Part shown: positions 59,700 through 64,000 of the stretch, in pieces
Position numbering within the stretch: the stretch's first letter is position 1
How the letters are laid out: every line of letters begins with the position of its first letter
Made by a program: the position numbers and the translations under genes
Origin: Rhodobiaceae bacterium UBA7804
GTDB taxonomy: Bacteria > Pseudomonadota > Alphaproteobacteria > Parvibaculales > Parvibaculaceae
Direction: 5' to 3'
Assembly (NCBI GenBank): GCA_002480495.1
Contig: DLCG01000009.1
Coordinates: forward strand, 150,473-214,472
DNA length: 64,000 nucleotides
Notes under the pieces: model-generated
What the model saw: the letters and a program-made list of their open reading frames with translations, nothing else
What the model was told of the DNA's origin: nothing
The model's database searches: none

Positions 59700-60740
59700 T
59701 TACTTCGGTGCGGCCATATCCGTGCCGTCCACCGCTGCCTTGCGAACAGCTTCGCGCTTCTCCGCCGAGAGCGGGATCAGACCACGCTCGGAGAGATAAC
59801 CGCCATCGCCCATCGATTCCTCGCTGACATATTCAGCAACGAACTCGTTGAGCCCCGGGATCACGCCGCGATGCGCGTTCTTCACATAGAAGAAGAGCGG
59901 GCGGGAGACCTTGTAGGAGCTGTCGGCAATGGTTTCTTCGCTCGGCGCGACGCCCTCGATCTTGACGGCCTGCAGCTTGTCCTGGTTCTCGTAGAGGAAC
60001 GAGTAACCGAAGATGCCATAGGCGTTCGGATCGGATTCAAGACGCTGAACGATCAGGTTGTCGTTTTCACCAGCCTCAACGAACGGTCCATCCGTACGCA
60101 TACGCTGGCAGATTTCCTTCTTGGCGTCCTTCTCGAGAGCCTCGATGGCAGCGAACTCCTCGCAGCCTTCTTCCATCACGAGTTCGACCCAGGCGTCGCG
60201 GGTGCCGGAGGTGGGCGGCGGGCCGAAAACGGTGATCTCGGAATCCGGGAGCGAGCTGTCGATCTCCGACCACTTCTTGTAGGGGTTATCGACGATCTTG
60301 CCATCGACTTCGACCTTGGCGGCGAGCGCCTGGAAGAGCTGAGCCTTCGTCAGATCGAGCGCCTCGCCGTTTCGGGAAACGGCCATGGACAGGCCGTCGA
60401 AGCCAATCAGAACCTCGGTGACGCTCTTCACACCATTGGCCTGGCATGCCTCATATTCAGAGGCCTTCATGGCGCGCGAGGCGCCCGTGATGTCGGGATG
60501 CTCGGCGCCGATGCCGCCGCAGAAGATCTTCATGCCGCCGCCGGTGCCGGTCGATTCGACGACAGGGGCCGGGCTGCCGGTCTCATTGGCAAACTGCTCC
60601 GAGACGGCCTGCGTGTACGGGAACACAGTCGAGGAACCGACAATCGAAATCTGGTCGCGGGCGTGAGCGACGCCGGCCACCGAAAAAGCAGCGACAGCAA
60701 CCGTCGCGGCCATCGTCAGGGATTTGAGTTTCACGTTCAT
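59700..60740 (-). CDS. pstS: Phosphate-binding protein PstS
   Basis: A 346-residue periplasmic binding protein. The signal peptide ends near VAHA before RDQISIVGSSTVFPYT, and the phosphate-contacting TGTGGGMKIF and PTSGTRDAW segments are present. It delivers phosphate to PstCAB. The ATG at 60740 has GGAGA very close. It is preceded by a Pho-box-like repeat. Confidence 0.95.
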   Translation of the reverse strand: MNVKLKSLTMAATVAVAAFSVAGVAHARDQISIVGSSTVFPYTQAVSEQFANETGSPAPVVESTGTGGGMKIFCGGIGAEHPDITGASRAMKASEYEACQANGVKSVTEVLIGFDGLSMAVSRNGEALDLTKAQLFQALAAKVEVDGKIVDNPYKKWSEIDSSLPDSEITVFGPPPTSGTRDAWVELVMEEGCEEFAAIEALEKDAKKEICQRMRTDGPFVEAGENDNLIVQRLESDPNAYGIFGYSFLYENQDKLQAVKIEGVAPSEETIADSSYKVSRPLFFYVKNAHRGVIPGLNEFVAEYVSEESMGDGGYLSERGLIPLSAEKREAVRKAAVDGTDMAAPK

Positions 60741-60884
60741 TCTCCAGTCATGTGAGTGCCGGGCACCGGGCAACCACATTTGAGCCCCCCTGTGCGCCCG
60801 AGCCTTGAGTGAATTCGGTAGGTGAATTCCAGTGGCTGTTAACCTTCAGGCGCGCGCACGCTAGCGGGGCGTCGCAAAAGGTTT

Positions 60885-60902
60885 ACGACGGTTCGATGAC
60901 AG
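60885..60902 (-). promoter_or_regulatory. Pho box upstream of pstS
   Basis: On the minus strand CTGTCAT-CGAA-CCGTCGT forms an 11-bp-spaced direct repeat close to the Pho-box consensus (12 of 14 in the two half-sites). A third half-site, CTGACAT, lies at 60917-60911. The location between phoR and pstS, about 150 bases before pstS, fits PhoB activation. Confidence 0.65.
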
Positions 60903-60930
60903 TTTTGCGAATGTCAGAAAAACGGAAATT

Positions 60931-62241
60931 TTACTTTTGAGGAGCGAGCGGCAGCAGCACCGAAAAAGAAGAGCCCTGGCCGAGTTCGCTCTCGATCGCG
61001 AGCGTACCCTGATGGCGGTTCACGATGTGCTTCACGATGGCGAGGCCGAGACCCGTACCGCCGCGGGCGCGGCTGGCGGCGGCGTCCACGCGATAGAACC
61101 GCTCCGTGAGCCTGGGGATGTGTTCCCTGGCGATGCCGGGGCCATGATCGCGCACGGTGAGCCGGACGACCGGCTTACCGCCCTTCTCATCCGGCGAGAG
61201 CGAAATCTCGATACGCTTGCCCGAGCGGCCATAGCGGAGCGCATTGTCGGCGAGGTTCTGAACGACCTGGGCGAGTTCGTCGCGGTCTCCCAGCACCTTC
61301 GGCAGCGAGGCAGGCGCGGTGACGCCTATCTCGACATCATATTGCTCCGCGATCGGCGCGAGGCCGTCGGTCACGTCATTGACGACGCCGAAGAGATCGA
61401 CGGCATCGGACGGGCGCACATGCTCGCGCAGCTCGATCCGCGACAGCGAGAGCAGATCGTCGATCAGACGGCGCATGCGCGTGGCCTGATCCGCCATGAT
61501 TGAGAGGAACTTGTCGCGCGCCTCCGGATCGTCCTTGGCGTGACCGCGCAGCGTATCGATGAAGCCGGAAAGCGAGGCGAGCGGCGTTTTCAGTTCATGG
61601 CTTGCGAAGGCAACGAAGTCGGCGCGCATCGCTTCGACCCGGCGCGCCTCCGTGACGTCACGCAGCAGGACGAGAACATATTTGGCGGACGGTGCGCCCC
61701 CTTCGACGGGAGCGACGAATGCGCTGTAGTTCCGCTGCACGGGAACGGGCACGGCATATTCGACGACGCGCGCCGAACCCTGTGCGATGACGCCGTTGAC
61801 GGCTTCGATCAGCGGCGCGTTGCGCAGGACCGTGGCGACATGCCGACCGGGGGCGCTCTTCCCGACCAGCACCTCCGCCGCGCCATTCGCATAGACCACG
61901 CGGCCGGAGAGATCGACAACCATCAAGGGGTCGGGCATCCGGTCGAGCAGCGCGACGGCGGCACCGCCACCAAGCGCAGAACTCTCGTCGCGACGCGCGA
62001 GACCGATACGGATCGGCGTCGTCTCGCCGACAACCATGAGACGCGTCGCCGAGATGCCAGCCAGCAAGAGAAAGCAGAGAAAGGCGACAATCGTGTGAAG
62101 CAGTCCGGTATAGGCCAGGAAGAGAAAAACCACGGCGGACGACACGACGAAGGTGCGGGTGCCCGTCCAGCGGGCAGCGAAATCCTTCAACAGCGCCTTC
62201 AGACGCGCACGCCTCGTTTCGCTTTCATCCGCCGCCGTCAT
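60931..62241 (-). CDS. phoR: Phosphate regulon sensor histidine kinase PhoR
   Basis: A 436-residue kinase. Two N-terminal helices (about 30-70), a PAS domain (about 95-205, with LDRMPDPLMVVDLSGRVVYANGA), then DHp with FASHELKTPLASLSGF and the ATPase domain with NLADNALRYG, DHGPGI and GGTGLGLAIVKHIV. All catalytic boxes are intact. It phosphorylates PhoB on phosphate limitation. Located upstream of pstS on the same strand. Confidence 0.94.
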   Translation of the reverse strand: MTAADESETRRARLKALLKDFAARWTGTRTFVVSSAVVFLFLAYTGLLHTIVAFLCFLLLAGISATRLMVVGETTPIRIGLARRDESSALGGGAAVALLDRMPDPLMVVDLSGRVVYANGAAEVLVGKSAPGRHVATVLRNAPLIEAVNGVIAQGSARVVEYAVPVPVQRNYSAFVAPVEGGAPSAKYVLVLLRDVTEARRVEAMRADFVAFASHELKTPLASLSGFIDTLRGHAKDDPEARDKFLSIMADQATRMRRLIDDLLSLSRIELREHVRPSDAVDLFGVVNDVTDGLAPIAEQYDVEIGVTAPASLPKVLGDRDELAQVVQNLADNALRYGRSGKRIEISLSPDEKGGKPVVRLTVRDHGPGIAREHIPRLTERFYRVDAAASRARGGTGLGLAIVKHIVNRHQGTLAIESELGQGSSFSVLLPLAPQK

Positions 62242-62456
62242 TCTCTTCTACCGTTAGATACCGCCGCCAGGCCCGAAGCCCCAACTCCTGCCATCGTGGT
62301 AGCATTTGAGCACGGATTTCGCGATGACAATCATACAACAGCCGCCCTTTCGGAGACCTTCCGCCAAACGACAAAACTAAGCGTTACGCGACGTGACAAT
62401 CGCGTGAATATGCCTAGGCTAGCGCCAACTCGAACAGGCAAGGAGACGGGGCAGCA

Positions 62457-63305
62457 ATGACGGAGATCAGCGGCAAACTGGCTGTGGTGACGGGTGCGGC
62501 AAGCGGCATCGGCAGGGGCACGGCACTTGAACTGGCGAAGCGCGGCGCGCGGCTTGCCATATCGGATCTCGACCGGGCGGGGCTCGCCGAAACGGCGAAG
62601 CGCATCGAGGCGATGGGCGGCACGGTGACGACCTATCTCGTGGACGTGGCGGACCGCGACGCCGTCTATGCCTTCGCGCAGGAGATCGAAACGCTCGGCG
62701 GCGCCGATATCGTGATCAACAATGCGGGCGTGGCGCAGATCGCGCGCGTGGACGAGCTCACCTATGAAGATTTCGAATGGGTGATGAATATCGACTTCTG
62801 GGGCATGGTCTATGGCACGAAGGCCTTCCTGCCGCAGATCCAGAAGAAGGGCGAAGGACATATCGTCAATGTGTCGAGCATCTTCGGCATCATTTCCGTG
62901 CCGAGCCAGGCGGCCTACAACTCCGCGAAATTCGCCATACGCGGCTTCACCGAAGCGCTGCGCCACGAAATGAAGGGTACACGGATCAAGGTGTCCTGCG
63001 TTCATCCGGGCGGCATCAAGACGAACATCGTGCGCAATGCGCGCTTCCTGCAAAGCACGCAGGCGACGGCGCGCGAGGAAGCGGCATCCGGTTTCGACAA
63101 GCTTGCCAGAACGACGCCGGAGAAGGCGGGGCAGGTAATCGTGAACGGAATCGCGAAGAACAAGCCCCGCATCCTGATCGGGACCGACGCGAAGATCATC
63201 GACCTGCTGCAGCGGCTGCTGCCGGGCTCCTACGGAAAAATCATGTTCCGGCGCGAGATCGACGCCTTCTCCAACACAAGCGAGACGGGCGAGGCGAAGG
63301 CCTGA
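62457..63305 (+). CDS. SDR family oxidoreductase
   Basis: A 282-residue classical short-chain dehydrogenase. The cofactor motif is TGAASGIG, with SDLDRAGL after the second strand (Asp suggests NAD+ preference), NNAG near 90, the catalytic Ser in NVSSIFG and YNSAKFAIRG for Tyr/Lys. The C-terminal region, PRILIGTDAKIIDLLQRLLPGSYGK, is common in SDRs of lipid or steroid-like metabolism. Substrate unknown. GGAGACGGGG precedes the ATG. Confidence 0.87.
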   Translation: MTEISGKLAVVTGAASGIGRGTALELAKRGARLAISDLDRAGLAETAKRIEAMGGTVTTYLVDVADRDAVYAFAQEIETLGGADIVINNAGVAQIARVDELTYEDFEWVMNIDFWGMVYGTKAFLPQIQKKGEGHIVNVSSIFGIISVPSQAAYNSAKFAIRGFTEALRHEMKGTRIKVSCVHPGGIKTNIVRNARFLQSTQATAREEAASGFDKLARTTPEKAGQVIVNGIAKNKPRILIGTDAKIIDLLQRLLPGSYGKIMFRREIDAFSNTSETGEAKA

Positions 63306-63479
63306 TTTCATATCGTCCGCCTACGGATCGAAGCGGGATCGAGCGGGGATAAAGGGCGCGAAAACGGGCCGACCGTCACACGAACGTCACGAAACCGTCA
63401 AAAAGGGCCCGGATATCCCCGCTGCGGCGGATCGGCCACGGAGCGCGGCGCGGGAGGCCACAGCGTGATCTTTTCGTGA

Positions 63480-63670
63480 CAGCGGGGAGAAGTGCTTGTA
63501 ATCCCCGGCTTCGCCCTCATATGGTCTTCCAAGACGCGAGGGTTCGCAGACCGAGCCCCCGAGGGCGAAAGGAACCGGATGTACGTTCCTTTCCCCGATC
63601 CGCGTCGCCCTCTTGGAGACGGGCCTTCCCCTGCCCCCTCAAACGCCCTCCCGCCAGCGGAGGGCGTTTT
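63480..63670 (+). ncRNA. Structured RNA, possibly 6S RNA
   Basis: A roughly 190-base element ending in a strong terminator (AACGCCCTCC with GGAGGGCGTT, 63642-63668, then TTTT). A closing stem is possible between CAGCGGGGAGAAG (63480-63492) and CTTCCCCTG (63625-63633), an inner stem between GGTCTTCCAAGA (63523-63534) and TCTTGGAGAC (63611-63620), and a hairpin GGAAC...GTTCC near 63571-63588. This long, bubble-bearing rod and the GGAACCGG...GTACGTTCC hairpin recall alphaproteobacterial 6S RNA, but that is from memory. An independent small RNA is the alternative. No protein frame here looks real. Confidence 0.45.
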
Positions 63671-63701
63671 CGTTTGTGTACGGATTGATTTCGCCGCCTT
63701 G

Positions 63702-63812
63702 CCCCTCCCCAAAATTCGCAAGCGAATTTCTCCTGCCCTTCGCGAGGCTCAGGGCGCTCGCTGCCCCCCCCAAACGGCCTCCGGCCGTTTGACCCTCCCC
63801 GAGGGGAGGGCG
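63702..63812. repeat. GC-rich intergenic repeat, copy 2
   Basis: CCCCTCCCC, then an AAATTCGC...GCGAATTT palindrome, CAAACGGCC/GGCCGTTTG (63771-63791) and CCCTCCCC/GGGGAGGG (63793-63810). It shares its plan with the element at 5577-5655. The rest of 63306-63479 and 63813-63907 shows no gene. Confidence 0.5.
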
Positions 63813-63907
63813 GGCAGAGAGGCCAAACTGCCCACGGTTTGGCGGGTGGGGCGGATCGGGATAATCTCGGGCGCAAGCGACCGGAAAGAAGAAGGACACT
63901 CTATATA

Positions 63908-64000
63908 ATGACAGACAGCGCCAGCTCGCAGATCGGCCCCGCCTCGCATATCTATTTCTCGCAGCGGCTGCGGCTCCACTATGTGGACTGGGGGAACGAG
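63908..64000 (+). CDS. Alpha/beta hydrolase, N-terminal part (cut by window edge)
   Basis: The first 31 residues of a protein starting MTDSASSQIG and running into SQRLRLHYVDWGNE. This is the usual opening of alpha/beta-fold hydrolases just before the oxyanion HG motif. AAGGA lies about 13 bases upstream. Truncated by the end of the window, so nothing more can be said. Confidence 0.55.
   Translation, partial: MTDSASSQIGPASHIYFSQRLRLHYVDWGNE

Noticed and set aside
1..64000. CRISPR arrays, rRNA operons or insertion sequences
   Set aside because: No regularly spaced repeats, rRNA signatures or transposase motifs were seen anywhere in the window.

Overview
The window is chromosomal DNA of a GC-rich alphaproteobacterium. 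The evidence is a GcrA cell-cycle regulator, a class I lysyl-tRNA synthetase, a SAM-II (metA-type) riboswitch in front of metZ, long PstA/PstC permeases with extra domains, and a double-length dCTP-deaminase-family protein. The mix of acyl-CoA, epoxide-hydrolase, FMO and hotdog-thioesterase genes resembles Parvibaculum-like lipid/alkyl degraders, but that genus guess is inference only. There is no rRNA, CRISPR array, insertion sequence or prophage; one tRNA gene (Gly, CCC anticodon) is present.

Layout. 0-9 kb: lipid/xenobiotic enzymes (2,4-dienoyl-CoA reductase-like SDR, quinone oxidoreductase, epoxide-hydrolase-like protein, HSL-type esterase with a TetR gene, flavin monooxygenase, two overlapping hotdog thioesterases) plus a manganese-exporter gene behind a yybP-ykoY riboswitch. 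9-20 kb: housekeeping genes (MATE pump, ArsC-like protein, pyrD, DUF952, S24 regulator, lysK, a membrane histidine kinase with a C-terminal HPt domain and an altered ATP site, a DinG-type helicase, TerB). 20-32.5 kb: envelope and signalling genes, including a glycosyltransferase with an N-terminal MshEN-like (c-di-GMP-type) module, a stand-alone receiver, malonyl-CoA synthetase, a BCCT transporter, a 31-residue membrane peptide and a tandem DsbA-fold protein.

32.5-38.8 kb is the most unusual part. It is a compact operon dabB-dabA-cysD, followed by a truncated DUF6671-like reading frame and divergent from a LysR gene, lying beside the 3' end of tRNA-Gly. DabA/DabB form an energy-coupled inorganic-carbon accumulation complex. 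A cysD without cysN in that operon, plus the gene relic behind it, is unexpected.

38.8-53.5 kb: DUF2804, a radical SAM protein, a secreted protein behind an FNR/FixK-type palindrome, lrgAB, dienelactone hydrolase, dCTP-deaminase-like protein, metZ with promoter, SAM-II aptamer and a possible terminator/antiterminator, apaG, argE, a BLUF photoreceptor, a lipoprotein, and the argD-argF-hslO operon. 53.5-62.3 kb: gcrA with a perfect DnaA box upstream, then the complete phosphate regulon phoR-pstS-pstC-pstA-pstB-phoU-phoB on the minus strand, with a Pho-box-like repeat before pstS and a hairpin between pstS and pstC. The last 1.7 kb holds an SDR gene, a structured RNA that I tentatively read as 6S RNA, a GC-rich repeat and the start of an alpha/beta hydrolase cut by the window edge.
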